A DNA stretch of 64,000 nucleotides from Mesorhizobium sp. B4-1-4. Its GTDB lineage: Bacteria > Pseudomonadota > Alphaproteobacteria > Rhizobiales > Rhizobiaceae. This document shows, one piece after another, positions 51,547 to 62,085 of this stretch. The stretch covers positions 3,596,001 through 3,660,000 of the forward strand of contig NZ_CP083950.1 in assembly GCF_006439395.2 (NCBI RefSeq), written 5' to 3'. A model generated the notes under the pieces. It ran no database searches, was not told where the DNA came from, and saw only the letters and a list, made by a program, of their open reading frames with translations. Positions within the stretch are counted from its first letter, which is position 1, and each line of letters opens with the position of its first letter. Made by a program: the position numbers and the translations under genes.

Positions 51547-52176
51547 ATGAGACGATCGCGTCTGACGACCGTGTCATTGCTTGTGGCATTGGCTCTGGCG
51601 GCCTGCACCAACGCAAAGGACGTTCTCGAACCTTCCGCAATCACCCCACCGGCCACCTCGGCGCCGGCAGCGCAAGGCGGAGCGGTGGCTGGTGTTTCGG
51701 TCCCGGCGTCATCAGCCGCGCCTGCCACCACGGCGGGTGCGCCTGCCGCCACCACTCCGGTCACGCCCGCACAGGCCGCCGCCATCCTTGCCAAAACCCG
51801 GCTGCAGATCGCGCCGATCGTTGGCGCTTCGGTGGAAGCCGCCACCCCGCTGACGGCGGAACTGCAGGCGCGCGCCAAGCAGCGTGGCATCACGCTTGCA
51901 GGCAGCCAGGATCAGACCGCGACCCATGTGCTCAAGGGCTACTTCTCGGCGATTTCGGAGGGCAAGGACACCACCATCATCTATGTCTGGGACGTCTACG
52001 ACCCCTCCGGCAACCGCCTGCACCGTATCAACGGCCAGATGAAGGTGCCTGCGGTCAATTCCGGCAACAGCGGGAGTGCCGACAGCTGGAAGGCGGTCTC
52101 GCCCGCCACCATGCAGGCGATCGCCGACCAGACCATCGACCAGTTCGCGGCGTTTCTTGGCGGCAAGGCGAGTTGA
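51547..52176 (+). CDS. Hypothetical lipoprotein
   Basis: 209 residues with a lipoprotein signal (LLVALALAAC-TN). A ~60-residue Ala/Pro/Thr/Ser-rich linker leads to a C-terminal domain (KTRLQIAPIVGASVEAATPLT, ITLAGSQDQTATHVLKGYFS, YVWDVYDPSGNRLHRINGQM, IADQTIDQFAAFL), an LPS-assembly-LptE- or TolB-like layout but with no firm family. AAGGAG lies upstream of ATG 51547. Confidence 0.8.
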   Translation: MRRSRLTTVSLLVALALAACTNAKDVLEPSAITPPATSAPAAQGGAVAGVSVPASSAAPATTAGAPAATTPVTPAQAAAILAKTRLQIAPIVGASVEAATPLTAELQARAKQRGITLAGSQDQTATHVLKGYFSAISEGKDTTIIYVWDVYDPSGNRLHRINGQMKVPAVNSGNSGSADSWKAVSPATMQAIADQTIDQFAAFLGGKAS

Positions 52177-52243
52177 GATGTTGTCAGCCGGCGATGCCCA
52201 ACAGCTTTCTTGAGCTTAGCCGGCGGATTCCCGATCTCGGCGC

Positions 52244-52271
52244 TTGCAATACCAGCGCGGGCCGCTAAAAG
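52244..52271 (+). promoter_or_regulatory. Possible promoter of prs
   Basis: TTGCAA (52244-52249) and TAAAAG (52266-52271) with 16-base spacing, 60 bases before the prs start. Fits the housekeeping sigma-70 pattern. Confidence 0.4.
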
Positions 52272-52331
52272 CCCGGTTAAAAGGTACAGGAGAGTCCGTC
52301 AGGCCTCTCCACCCTCCACCAGGAACGGTGC

Positions 52332-53263
<932 letters not shown>

Positions 53264-53267
<4 letters not shown>

Positions 53268-54175
53268 CCTCCCGGCGGCGGCAATCTGGTTCCGGCACCG
53301 GGTACCATCCGCCGCGGGCTTTCTCCGCTGTCACGGGCACCGCGCATGTAGCCACGCGGCGAGGAGCCGAGCATGCGCTTGAACATGGTGATGAAGGCCG
53401 GCACGCTGTCATAGCCGAGATCGAGCGCCACCCTGGTGATCGGCTCGCCATCGGCCAGCCGCGGCAGCGCCGCGAACAGGCAGGCCTGCTGGCGCCATGT
53501 CGACAGCGACAATCCGGTCTGGCGCTGGAAGGCGCGCGTGAAGGAGCGCCGGCTCATGCCGACGGCATCGGCCCATTCGTCGATCGTCGCGTGCGGCGAG
53601 GGTGCCGCGACAAAGCGCCGGCAGAGCGCCGCCAGTTTGGGATCGGACGGGAACGGCAGGCCCAGCGGCCGTTCCGGCAGCTGCGGAATCTCGTGCAGCA
53701 GAAGGTTCATGATCAGGCCGCCGCGCCCTTCCAATTCGTCACCTTGCGGCAGCTTCTCGGATTCCACGATCAGGCTGTGCATCAGGTCGGTGATGCCGAC
53801 CACGCGCATGCCTTCCGGCAGGCCGGGAATCGCCTGCGGCATGACATAGACCGAGCGCATCGAGACATCGCCCAGCATCTCGACGGAATGTTCGATGCCG
53901 GCCGGAATCCACATTGCATGGTCGGGCGGCACCATCCAGCGCCCGTGCCGCGTCGTCACCAGCACGACGCCCACCAGCGCATGCAGCAACTGACTGCGGC
54001 TGTGGTGATGATGCGGCACATGGTAGCCATCCGGATATTCGGTCGGCAAGACCACCGCCGGTCCAACCGCCTGCTCCAGCCACTGCCAACGCAACCCGTG
54101 CAATCGCTCGAGATCGGTACGACCGGCGCCGAAAAGCTCCTTACCGCGCGGTATCATCATGCTCAGCTGGCCCAC
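53264..54175 (-). CDS. AraC-family transcriptional regulator
   Basis: 303 residues. N-terminal cupin sensor ([50 protein letters not shown]) and C-terminal double helix-turn-helix ([66 protein letters not shown]). It diverges from the MFS exporter at 54333, its likely target. Effector unknown. Confidence 0.92.
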
Positions 54176-54238
54176 TTGCGAAACTATTGGACCAAACCAC
54201 GAAAGAAGTAGCCCGGCAACCAGCTTATAAGGCTGCCT

Positions 54239-54288
54239 GCGGGAGCGTCCCGCTATGTTACCGCTGCGGGGCGGGAAAGCCCCGCAGC
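54239..54288 (+). promoter_or_regulatory. Two consecutive hairpins before the MFS gene
   Basis: GCGGGA-GCG-TCCCGC (54239-54253) and GCTGCGGGGC-GGGAAA-GCCCCGCAGC (54263-54288, perfect ten-base stem). They sit in the leader of the MFS gene, 45 bases before its start; an attenuation role is possible. Confidence 0.5.
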
Positions 54289-54332
54289 CTCAGTCCTGCG
54301 GCTCTGCCGCCAAAAAGACTACGGAGCCTATC

Positions 54333-55574
54333 TTGACCGATACGACAGCGAGCAGCGTCGCGACACCGGCGAGCGCCAGTCACGTTTCAGCCCAGGCGAC
54401 GGCGTTCACCGTCATTCTGGCGGTGAGCCTCTGCCATTGCATCAACGACATCATGCAGTCGCTGCTATCGGCCATCTATCCGCTTCTGAAAGACAATTAC
54501 GGCCTCGACTTCTGGCAGATCGGCCTGTTGACCTTCACCTTCCAGGTGACGGCATCGCTGCTGCAGCCGATCATCGGCGCAATCACCGACAAGCGGCCGA
54601 TGCCTTACTCCCTGCCCTACGGCATGGCCGCGTCGCTGATCGGACTGGTCGTGCTGGCCTATGCCGGGCACTATTACCTGCTCCTGATCGGCGCCTCGCT
54701 GATCGGCATCGGCTCGGCGATCTTCCATCCCGAATCCTCACGCATCGCCCGCTTCGCGTCCGGCGGCCGGTTTGGCCTGGCCCAGTCGCTGTTCCAGGTC
54801 GGCGGCAATTTCGGCCAGTCCATGGGGCCATTGCTGGCCGCCTTCATCGTCGTGCCTTTCGGCCAGACCAGCATCGCCTGGTTTACCGTCGGCTCGCTGA
54901 TCGGCATCGCCATCCTGTGGCAGGTTGGCGGCTGGTACAGCCGTCTGCGCGCCGCGCAAGGGACACGCAAGGCGCAAAACTTCGTCTCGCCATTCCCGCG
55001 CCGCAAGGTCATGTGGGCATTGGCGGTGCTGACGCTGCTGGTGCTGACCAAGAACGCCTATATCGCCAGCCTCGCCAGCTACTACACCTTTTATTCCATC
55101 CATAAGTTCGGCGTGTCGGTGCAGATGAGCCAAGTGATGCTGTTCCTGTTCCTCGGCGCCTCGGCGCTGGGCATCCTGCTCGGCGGCCCGTTCGGCGACC
55201 GCTACGGGCAGAAGGCGATGATCTGGTTCTCGATCGTCGGCGTGCTGCCCTTCACGCTGGCGCTGCCCTACGCCAACATGGAATGGACGATGGTGCTGAC
55301 GGTGCTGATCGGGCTGATCCTGTCGTCGGCCTTCTCCAACATCGTCGTCTTCGCGCAGGAGCTGGTGCCGGGCCGCGTCGGCATGATCGCCGGCATCTTC
55401 TTCGGCTTCGCCTTCGGCGTGGGCGGCATCGCGGCCGCCGTGCTCGGCGTCGTCGCCGACATGAAGGGCATCGATTTCGTCTTCCAGATCTGCTCGTACC
55501 TGCCGTTCCTGGGGCTGCTGACGGTGTTCCTGCCCAACATGAGGGAAGCCCGGACCATGGAAGCCGCCGCTTAG
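54333..55574 (+). CDS. MFS exporter, Fsr (fosmidomycin-resistance) type
   Basis: 413-residue transporter with twelve hydrophobic segments. The Fsr-like N-terminal SLCHCINDIMQSLLSAIYPLLKDNYGLDFWQIGLLTF and the SSRIARFASGGRFGLAQSLFQVGGNFGQSMGPLLAA region identify it. TTG 54333 is taken as start because CGGAG lies about seven bases upstream; in-frame starts further upstream would run through the hairpins. Exports small compounds; the true substrate is unknown. Confidence 0.9.
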   Translation: MTDTTASSVATPASASHVSAQATAFTVILAVSLCHCINDIMQSLLSAIYPLLKDNYGLDFWQIGLLTFTFQVTASLLQPIIGAITDKRPMPYSLPYGMAASLIGLVVLAYAGHYYLLLIGASLIGIGSAIFHPESSRIARFASGGRFGLAQSLFQVGGNFGQSMGPLLAAFIVVPFGQTSIAWFTVGSLIGIAILWQVGGWYSRLRAAQGTRKAQNFVSPFPRRKVMWALAVLTLLVLTKNAYIASLASYYTFYSIHKFGVSVQMSQVMLFLFLGASALGILLGGPFGDRYGQKAMIWFSIVGVLPFTLALPYANMEWTMVLTVLIGLILSSAFSNIVVFAQELVPGRVGMIAGIFFGFAFGVGGIAAAVLGVVADMKGIDFVFQICSYLPFLGLLTVFLPNMREARTMEAAA

Positions 55575-55646
55575 AGCAATTTCAGGAAAAGTGCGTAGCG
55601 GGTTCCGTCCGGAATTGCGTGAAAGCAATGAGTTAGACCATTCGCG
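55574..55646. repeat. Intergenic repeat (family D, copy 2)
   Basis: GAGCAATTTCAGGAAAAGTG, GGTTCCGTCCGGAATTGCGT and ATGAGTTAGA in the same order as 43987-44060. Confidence 0.7.
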
Positions 55647-55657
55647 TTCTATCCGCG

Positions 55658-55693
55658 AAAGAGCACCCTACGGTTGGCGGGTGCTCTTTCTGT
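55658..55693. terminator. Bidirectional terminator
   Basis: AAAGAGCACCC / GGGTGCTCTTT perfect 11-base stem between the convergent MFS and chloroperoxidase-like genes. A/T runs on both sides allow use in both directions. Confidence 0.85.
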
Positions 55694-55708
55694 TTGGTCC
55701 GGAAGACC

Positions 55709-56566
55709 TTACGACTTGAAGAAGGCCAACAGGTCGGTGTTGATGACGTCGACATGGGTCGTGGCCATGCCGTGCGGGTAACCCTTGTAGACCTTGAGCT
55801 CGCCCTTCTTGAGCAGCTTGATGGTCAGCAGCGCCGAGTCGGCGATGGGAACGATCTGGTCGTCGTCGCCATGCATGACCAGCACCGGCACGTCGATCTT
55901 CTTGAGGTCTTCGGTGAAGTCGGTCTCCGAGAAGGCCTTGATGCAATCATAATGCGCCTTGGTGCCGCCCATCATGCCCTGGCGCCACCAATTGTCGATG
56001 ACCCCTTGCGAAACCTCGGCGCCCGGACGGTTGAAGCCATAGAACGGGCCGGCCGGGACGTCGCGGAAGAACTGGGCGCGGTTGGCTGCCTGGGCGGAGC
56101 GGAAACCGTCGAACACCTCGATCGGCAGGCCGCCGGGATTGGCCGGCGTCTTGACCATGATCGGCGGCACCGCGCCGATCAGCACCGCCTTGGCGACACG
56201 GCCGCCCGAGCCGTACTTCGCGACGTAGCGCGCCACCTCGCCGCCGCCGGTCGAGTGGCCGACATGGATGGCGTCCTTGAGGTCGAGATGCGCGACAAGT
56301 TCAGCAACATCGGCCGCATAGGTGTCCATCTCGTTGCCGATATCCGTCTGGGTCGAGCGACCATGGCCGCGCCGGTCATGGGCGATGACGCGGTAGCCCT
56401 TCGACAGGAAGAACAGCATCTGGGCGTCCCAGTCGTCGCTGCTCAATGGCCAGCCATGGTGGAAAACGATGGGCTGACCCGTTCCCCAGTCCTTGTAATA
56501 GATCTCCGTGCCATCCTTGGTGGTGATCGTGCCGCTGCCCGAGCCGGACTTGGTCTGCATTGTCAT
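55709..56566 (-). CDS. Alpha/beta hydrolase, non-heme chloroperoxidase type
   Basis: 285 residues. [18 protein letters not shown] oxyanion region, [14 protein letters not shown], nucleophile Ser in [14 protein letters not shown], Asp in [11 protein letters not shown] and His in [10 protein letters not shown] complete the triad. These cofactor-free enzymes act as esterases or perhydrolases. The gene diverges from an OhrR-type regulator, so it may respond to peroxides or electrophiles. Confidence 0.92.
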   Translation of the reverse strand: MTMQTKSGSGSGTITTKDGTEIYYKDWGTGQPIVFHHGWPLSSDDWDAQMLFFLSKGYRVIAHDRRGHGRSTQTDIGNEMDTYAADVAELVAHLDLKDAIHVGHSTGGGEVARYVAKYGSGGRVAKAVLIGAVPPIMVKTPANPGGLPIEVFDGFRSAQAANRAQFFRDVPAGPFYGFNRPGAEVSQGVIDNWWRQGMMGGTKAHYDCIKAFSETDFTEDLKKIDVPVLVMHGDDDQIVPIADSALLTIKLLKKGELKVYKGYPHGMATTHVDVINTDLLAFFKS

Positions 56567-56586
56567 CTCAATCTCCCTTCGTTTGC

Positions 56587-56665
56587 TATCGCGACAATCA
56601 TTATAGCGATAACAGATTGCTAACGCGGTTCACACTCTCTGTCCACAAAAATATGTATCGCGATA
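56587..56665. promoter_or_regulatory. Candidate OhrR-type operator sites
   Basis: TATCGC ... GCGATA inverted pair (56587-56592, 56606-56611) and a perfect TATCGCGATA palindrome (56656-56665), all in the divergent gap between the hydrolase and regulator genes. The shared half-site TATCGC suggests one regulator. Confidence 0.6.
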
Positions 56666-56713
56666 TCATTTTCGTGGTACTTAACCCGTAAGTTGCAAAA
56701 CAAGGAATGCGTC

Positions 56714-57142
56714 GTGCCTCTCCCGTTGGACAATCAGCTCTGCTTCACGCTTTATGCCACGAGCATGGCCATCAACCGCACATATAAACCCATGCTGAAC
56801 GAGATGGGCATCACCTATCCGCAATATCTGGTGCTCAACGCCCTGGGTGAAGCCGACGGCATGTCGGTCGGCACGATTGCGGACCGGCTCGCCCTGGAAT
56901 CGAGCACCATCACGCCGCTGGTGAAGCGGATGGAGCAGGCTGGACTGGTGACCCGCCAGCGTAGCCGGACCGACGAGCGTCAGGTTCAGGTCGACCTGAC
57001 CGCCGCCGGGCGCGCCCTGCTTGTCCGGTGCAACTGCCTGAACGAAACCCTGATCGAGCGCTCAGGCATGACGCTCGCCGAGCTCAACGCCCTCAACCGG
57101 CAAGTCCAGGCGTTGCGCGATGCCTTGACCGGCGACCAGTAG
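56714..57142 (+). CDS. MarR/OhrR-family regulator
   Basis: 142 residues. LDNQLCFTLYATSMAINRTYKPMLNEMGITYPQYLVLNAL has the peroxide-sensing Cys of OhrR (here in QLC) followed by Tyr in TYPQYLVL. The winged helix is SVGTIADRLALESSTITPLVKRMEQAGLVTR and RQRSRTDERQVQVDLT. GTG 56714 is chosen because AAGGAA lies eight bases before it; TTG 56693 is in frame. Likely represses the divergent hydrolase through TATCGC sites. Confidence 0.88.
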   Translation: MPLPLDNQLCFTLYATSMAINRTYKPMLNEMGITYPQYLVLNALGEADGMSVGTIADRLALESSTITPLVKRMEQAGLVTRQRSRTDERQVQVDLTAAGRALLVRCNCLNETLIERSGMTLAELNALNRQVQALRDALTGDQ

Positions 57143-57162
57143 CCAGCCTCTCCGGCCATGGC

Positions 57163-57191
57163 TTGCACCCCCCGCCGCCTTCCGCTATAGA
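57163..57191 (+). promoter_or_regulatory. Strong promoter of rplY
   Basis: TTGCAC (57163-57168), a 17-base spacer and TATAGA (57186-57191), the consensus-like spacing of the housekeeping sigma factor. It leaves a leader of about 180 bases, with GCCTTCCGC / GCGGAAGGC able to pair. Confidence 0.6.
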
Positions 57192-57378
57192 GCCGCCACC
57201 CGCGTAGACACCCTTGGAGGCAACGCGGCGGAAGGCTGCCTTCCCCTTGTGATCCCGAACAAAGATCCGCTCACCGCGGTTTCCGGCATTCGGGCATCGA
57301 GGTCCGGCGGCTTTCGACGTTTACGGCTTGGGCACACTGCTCTCCGCGAACGCTCCATAACACGCGAAAGGAAAAGCC

Positions 57379-58020
57379 ATGAGCCACGATGCTTACGAGC
57401 TCAAGGCCGAAGCGCGCGAACAGGTCGGTAAGGGGTCCGCCCGTGCAGTTCGCCGCAACGGTAAAGTGCCTGCAGTAATCTACGGTGACAAGCAGCCTCC
57501 CCTGGCGATCGCTCTCACCTACAAGGACATCTACTACAAGATCCATGGCGGCGGGTTTCTGACCACGGTCGCCACGATCGATGTCGACGGCAAGAAGATC
57601 CAGGTCCTGCCGAAGGACTTCCAGCTCGACCCGGTCAAGGACTTCCCGATGCACGTGGATTTCCTGCGCATCGGCAAGGACACCGAAGTCAATGTCGACG
57701 TGCCCGTGCACTTCGTCAATGAAGACAAGTCGCCCGGCATCAAGCGCGGCGGCGTGCTCAACATCGTGCGTCACGAGGTCGAGTTCCACTGCCCGGCCAA
57801 TGCGATCCCGGAATTCATCACCGTCGATCTCACCGGCGCCGATATCGGCGATTCGATCCACATCTCGGCGGTCAAGCTGCCGGCCGGCGTCAAGCCGGTC
57901 ATCTCCGATCGCGACTTCACCATCGCGACCATCGCCGGTTCCGCGGCGATGAAGCCGGAGACGGAAGAGACGCCTGAAGCGGCCGCTCCCGAAGCGGCTC
58001 CCGCCGCCGAAGAGAAGTAA
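57379..58020 (+). CDS. rplY: Ribosomal protein L25/Ctc
   Basis: 213-residue long form. N-terminal L25 5S-rRNA-binding domain ([30 protein letters not shown]) and C-terminal TL5/Ctc domain ([49 protein letters not shown]) with an acidic Ala/Glu tail. AAAGGAAAAGCC precedes ATG 57379. pth follows after 23 bases, a common ribosome-maintenance pair. Confidence 0.97.
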   Translation: MSHDAYELKAEAREQVGKGSARAVRRNGKVPAVIYGDKQPPLAIALTYKDIYYKIHGGGFLTTVATIDVDGKKIQVLPKDFQLDPVKDFPMHVDFLRIGKDTEVNVDVPVHFVNEDKSPGIKRGGVLNIVRHEVEFHCPANAIPEFITVDLTGADIGDSIHISAVKLPAGVKPVISDRDFTIATIAGSAAMKPETEETPEAAAPEAAPAAEEK

Positions 58021-58043
58021 GTCCTTCCCGCCCGGAGCTGACG

Positions 58044-58766
58044 ATGCTGCTGTTTGCAGGACTCGGCAATCCGGGCGCGAAGTACGCCAGCAACCGGCAC
58101 AATGTCGGCTTCATGGCGGCGGACGCTATCGCCCGCCGCCATTCCTTTTCGCCCTGGTCGAAGAAATTCCAGGGCCTGATCACCGAGGGCACGCTCGGCG
58201 GCCAAAAGATCATCCTGATCAAGCCGCAGACTTTCATGAACCTGTCCGGCCAGTCGGTCGGCGAGGCGCTGCGCTTCTACAAGCTCGAACCGTCCGCGCT
58301 CACCGTCTTCTACGACGAGATCGACCTTGCCGAGGGCAAGCTGCGCATCAAGACCGGCGGCGGCGCCGGCGGCCACAATGGCATCCGCTCGATCGACGGC
58401 CATGTCGGCAACACCTATCGCCGCGTGCGCATCGGCGTCGGTCATCCCGGCATCAAGGAAATGGTCCAGCACCATGTACTCGGCGATTTCGCCAAGGCTG
58501 ACCGCGAATGGCTGGAACCGCTGCTGGACGCGATCGCCGACAACGCCGCCATGATCGTCAAGGGCGACGAATCCGGTTTCATGAACAAGGCAGCGCTCGC
58601 CGTTCAGGGCAAGGCCGCGGCCGAGCCGGACAAGCCGGCGCAGAAGCAGCAGGGGCCAAAACAGCAGAGCCACATCCGCCAGGCGCGGCAGCAGCAGGCG
58701 CCTGCCAAGCTGCCTGAAACGGGCCCGATGGCCGCCATGCTGAAGAAACTGTTCGGAAAAGACTAG
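58044..58766 (+). CDS. pth: Peptidyl-tRNA hydrolase
   Basis: 240 residues; frees tRNA from stalled peptidyl-t[29 protein letters not shown] carries the catalytic His in [22 protein letters not shown] and [19 protein letters not shown] hold the Asn and His substrate contacts. The last ~50 residues (Lys/Gln/Ala-rich, [16 protein letters not shown]) extend beyond E. coli Pth (194), as in other alphaproteobacteria. Confidence 0.97.
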   Translation: MLLFAGLGNPGAKYASNRHNVGFMAADAIARRHSFSPWSKKFQGLITEGTLGGQKIILIKPQTFMNLSGQSVGEALRFYKLEPSALTVFYDEIDLAEGKLRIKTGGGAGGHNGIRSIDGHVGNTYRRVRIGVGHPGIKEMVQHHVLGDFAKADREWLEPLLDAIADNAAMIVKGDESGFMNKAALAVQGKAAAEPDKPAQKQQGPKQQSHIRQARQQQAPAKLPETGPMAAMLKKLFGKD

Positions 58767-58927
58767 GAACCAGGGCGGCCGGCGTCGGTATGGGCGATGC
58801 CGACCTCTGCACCGACTACATCGCCCCCGATGTTCGAAGGGCCCGATCTTCGAAGGGCTTGACGTTCCTCACCCCTACCCCCATAGCCCTGATCAAATTT
58901 CGATTTCCCGATAGGACTGGACGAAAA

Positions 58928-60031
58928 ATGGGTTTCAAATGCGGCATTGTTGGCTTGCCCAACGTCGGCAAGTCGACGCTTTTCAATGCGTTGACCAGGA
59001 CGGCTGCGGCGCAGGCCGCCAACTATCCGTTCTGCACCATCGAACCGAACACCGGCGAAGTGGCGGTGCCCGATCCGCGCCTGCAAAAGATCGCCGAGAT
59101 CGCCAAGTCGAAGGAGATCATCCCGACCCGCATCTCCTTCGTCGACATTGCCGGCCTGGTGCGCGGCGCCTCCAAGGGCGAAGGGCTGGGCAACCAGTTC
59201 CTCGCCAACATCCGCGAGGTCGACGCCATCGTGCACGTGCTGCGCTGCTTCGAGGATGACGACATCACCCATGTCGAGGGCCGCATCGACCCCGTCGCCG
59301 ATGCCGAGACGGTCGAGACCGAGCTGATGCTCGCCGACCTCGACAGCCTGGAGCGCCGCATCGTGCAGATCCGCAAGCGCGCCTCGACCAAGGACAAGGA
59401 AGCGACGTCAGTGCTGCCGATGATGGAGGCCGCGCTCGAGCTGCTGCAGGCCGGCAAGCCGACCCGCATCCTGCTCAAGGGCATTTCGGCCGAGGACCTG
59501 CGCATCCTGCAGGGGCTGAACCTGCTGACCTCGCACCCTGTGCTCTATGTCTGCAACGTCGCCGAGGCCGACGCCGCCACCGGCAACGAGCACACAAGGG
59601 CCGTCGAGAAAATGGCGACCGCGCAAGGCGCCCGCACCGTCGTCATCTCGGCGGCGATCGAGGCCGAGGTCGCCCAGCTCAGCGATGAGGAAGAGATGGA
59701 ATTCCTGTCCTCGCTCGGTCTCGACGAGCCGGGCCTGAACAAGGTCATCCGCGCCGGCTATGAGCTGCTGCAGCTGATCACCTATTTCACCGCCGGTCCG
59801 AAGGAAACCCGCGCCTGGACCATCCACAAGGGCGACAAGGCACCGCAAGCCGCCGGCGTCATCCACACCGATTTCGAACGCGGCTTCATCCGCGCCCAGA
59901 CCATCGCCTACAATGACTATGTCACGCTGGGCGGCGAAGTGGCCGCCAAGGAAGCCGGCAAGGCACGCGACGAAGGTAAGGAATACGTCGTCCAGGACGG
60001 CGACGTCATGCTGTTCAAGTTCAACACCTGA
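58928..60031 (+). CDS. ychF: Ribosome-binding ATPase YchF
   Basis: 367 residues, Obg-family P-loop protein: MGFKCGIVGLPNVGKSTLFNALT (G1), DIAGLVRGASKGEGLGN (G3), LYVCNVAEAD (altered G4, the reason it prefers ATP), a coiled-coil insert and a TGS domain (ELLQLITYFTAGPKETRAWTI). Binds ribosomes and influences stress responses. ATG 58928 is the family start; an earlier in-frame start would add non-conserved residues. Confidence 0.97.
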   Translation: MGFKCGIVGLPNVGKSTLFNALTRTAAAQAANYPFCTIEPNTGEVAVPDPRLQKIAEIAKSKEIIPTRISFVDIAGLVRGASKGEGLGNQFLANIREVDAIVHVLRCFEDDDITHVEGRIDPVADAETVETELMLADLDSLERRIVQIRKRASTKDKEATSVLPMMEAALELLQAGKPTRILLKGISAEDLRILQGLNLLTSHPVLYVCNVAEADAATGNEHTRAVEKMATAQGARTVVISAAIEAEVAQLSDEEEMEFLSSLGLDEPGLNKVIRAGYELLQLITYFTAGPKETRAWTIHKGDKAPQAAGVIHTDFERGFIRAQTIAYNDYVTLGGEVAAKEAGKARDEGKEYVVQDGDVMLFKFNT

Positions 60032-60084
60032 TCTGACGGAAGGCGCGCCGCCGGTGGCGCGTGACGTTCGATCTTCGGCTGCGG

Positions 60085-60105
60085 ACCGCCGTTCAGCGGC
60101 GGTTT
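60085..60105 (+). terminator. Hairpin after ychF
   Basis: ACCGCCG / CGGCGGT stem with five-base loop followed by TT. It sits 54 bases past the ychF stop; the rest of the 308-base gap to corA shows no gene. Confidence 0.5.
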
Positions 60106-60339
60106 GAACGATACCGACCGCCGGAAGCCGAACCGGCGAAGCTTTCCTGGTACCGGCTGCTGGACGCGTTTTTCTGAGCGGGCGATGCCGGCCCGGCTCC
60201 AGTCCGGGCTCGTCTTGATTTTGTCATGTCAGGGGTCTAAGCGGCGGACGCACACTCGGCGCATGCGGCGAAGAACCGTGCAATCCGACACGAAGTATCA
60301 ATCCAAACGCCCTTTAATCCTAGCAGGGGAGATCTGGCG

Positions 60340-61314
60340 ATGATCAAGGCTTTTGTCGTGGACAATGATCGCCTGCGCATCGTCGACGACCTGCTGGCAG
60401 ATGGCGATAGGGTCGTCTGGGCCGATCTGATCAACCCGACCAAGGAAGAAGAAACCACCATCGAGAGCTGGCTCGGCATCGCCATCCCGACCCGCGAGGA
60501 GATGGAGGAGATCGAGATCTCCAGCCGCCTCTACATCGAGGACGGCGCCTATTTCATGACCGCCACCCTGCCCGCCCAGACCGAGGTCGACGATCCCCTG
60601 ATGTCGCCGGTCACCTTCGCGCTCTCCGGCAATCGGCTGATCACGGTTCGCTATCACGAGCCGAAGGCGTTCAAGACCTTTCCGCTGCGCGCCGAGAAGG
60701 TGGCGATGGGCTGCACCAGCGGCGATACCATCCTGATCGGCCTGCTGGAAGCGATCGTCGACCGCCTGGCCGATATACTCGAGCGCGCCGGCCGCGATGT
60801 CGAGGCCATCTCGCGCGACATCTTCGAGGCACGCTCGACCAAGGTGTCGAAGCGCAACCGCGACTTCCAGGAACTGCTGAAGGCCATCGGCCGCAAGGAG
60901 GACATCGCCTCTTCCGTGCGCGACAGCCTGATCTCGCTGCAGCGGCTGGCCGGCTTCCTCGCCCATGTCGCCACACAGACCAAGATGAGCAAGGATGTCC
61001 GCGCCCGCATCAAGACGATGTCGCGCGACGTGCTGTCGCTCGCCGACCACGCCACCTTCCTGTCGCAGAAGATCTCCTTCCTGCTCGACGCCACGCTCGG
61101 CATGATCTCGATCGAGCAGAACGCCATCATCAAGATCTTCTCGGTCGCCGCCGTCATCTTCCTGCCGCCGACGCTGGTCGCCTCGATCTACGGCATGAAT
61201 TTCGACGTCATTCCCGAGCTGAAGTGGCAGCTGGGCTATCCCTTCGCCATCGGCCTGATGATCCTGTCGGCGATCCTGCCCTTCTGGTACTTCCGCCGCC
61301 GCGGCTGGCTCTGA
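60340..61314 (+). CDS. CorA-family magnesium transporter
   Basis: 324 residues. A large cytoplasmic N-domain is followed by the long stalk helix (LSLADHATFLSQKISFLLDATLGMISIEQN) and two C-terminal membrane helices joined by the GMN signature (SIYGMNFDVIPEL). Forms a pentameric Mg2+/Co2+ channel. GGGGAG before ATG 60340 supports the start. Confidence 0.93.
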   Translation: MIKAFVVDNDRLRIVDDLLADGDRVVWADLINPTKEEETTIESWLGIAIPTREEMEEIEISSRLYIEDGAYFMTATLPAQTEVDDPLMSPVTFALSGNRLITVRYHEPKAFKTFPLRAEKVAMGCTSGDTILIGLLEAIVDRLADILERAGRDVEAISRDIFEARSTKVSKRNRDFQELLKAIGRKEDIASSVRDSLISLQRLAGFLAHVATQTKMSKDVRARIKTMSRDVLSLADHATFLSQKISFLLDATLGMISIEQNAIIKIFSVAAVIFLPPTLVASIYGMNFDVIPELKWQLGYPFAIGLMILSAILPFWYFRRRGWL

Positions 61315-61587
61315 GCGTCCTCGGCAGCCAAGCAGGTCGCGGAATCCAGTCCGTGATGATTTTGCCGTACCATTCCCCTGCAGGGAAAGAGGCGTGCTCG
61401 TGGAGTTTCCACTCTCACCGCCTCGCCAAAGATGCGAAGCAGCCGGTCGACCTGCCAACTTTGGAACCGTCCCGGCAGGCTCTGCCGGGTCTGGCGCATT
61501 AGAAAATACTTGACCTGACCGCCTTCGGCTTGCATTCGGGAACCCCGATCCGTCGCAATCGCTCGTCCTTCAACCGGATTTTGCCTG

Positions 61588-62085
61588 ATGACCGCAAAGA
61601 TCTCTGCTTCCGAAAAGATCTCTGCTCCCGGAAAGACCTGGACCTATGACGATTTCGTCGAGGGCACGTCGCTCGACCTTGGCACCAAGCTGGTCAGCGC
61701 TGAAGAGATCATCGAATTCGCCACGGAGTTCGACGCCCAGCCGATGCATCTCGACGAGCAGGCCGGCAAGGCGTCCATCCTTGGCGGGCTGGCGGCGTCC
61801 GGCTGGCACACCTGCGCCATGTTCATGCGCATGTGGTGCGACGCATTCCTGCTGGACTCCACTTCACAAGGTTCGCCGGGCATCGACTATGTCAAATGGA
61901 AGAAGCCGGTGTTGGCCGGCGACACGCTGACCGGCCACAGCACCATCATGGCCAAGCGCCTCTCCAGGTCGAGGCCGCAGCTCGGGCTGGTCACCATGCG
62001 CGCCGAGCTCTTCAACCAGCGTGGCGAAAGCGTCTTCGAGCTCGAGAACACCGGCATGTTCCTCACCCGCGAGGCCGTCGCGTGA
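61588..62085 (+). CDS. MaoC-family dehydratase, first of a pair
   Basis: 165-residue hotdog protein with the MaoC motif FATEFDAQPMHLDEQAGKAS (Asp and His of R-hydratase active sites), LAASGWHTCAMFMRM and WKKPVLAGDTLTGHST. The following gene is a second MaoC domain starting in the GTGA overlap at its stop, so the two products probably form a heterodimer acting on an acyl-CoA. Confidence 0.9.
   Translation: MTAKISASEKISAPGKTWTYDDFVEGTSLDLGTKLVSAEEIIEFATEFDAQPMHLDEQAGKASILGGLAASGWHTCAMFMRMWCDAFLLDSTSQGSPGIDYVKWKKPVLAGDTLTGHSTIMAKRLSRSRPQLGLVTMRAELFNQRGESVFELENTGMFLTREAVA

Noticed and set aside
57143-57378. rplY leader considered as a riboswitch or tRNA
   Set aside because: A good promoter and a simple inverted pair are visible, but no tRNA fold or known riboswitch core.
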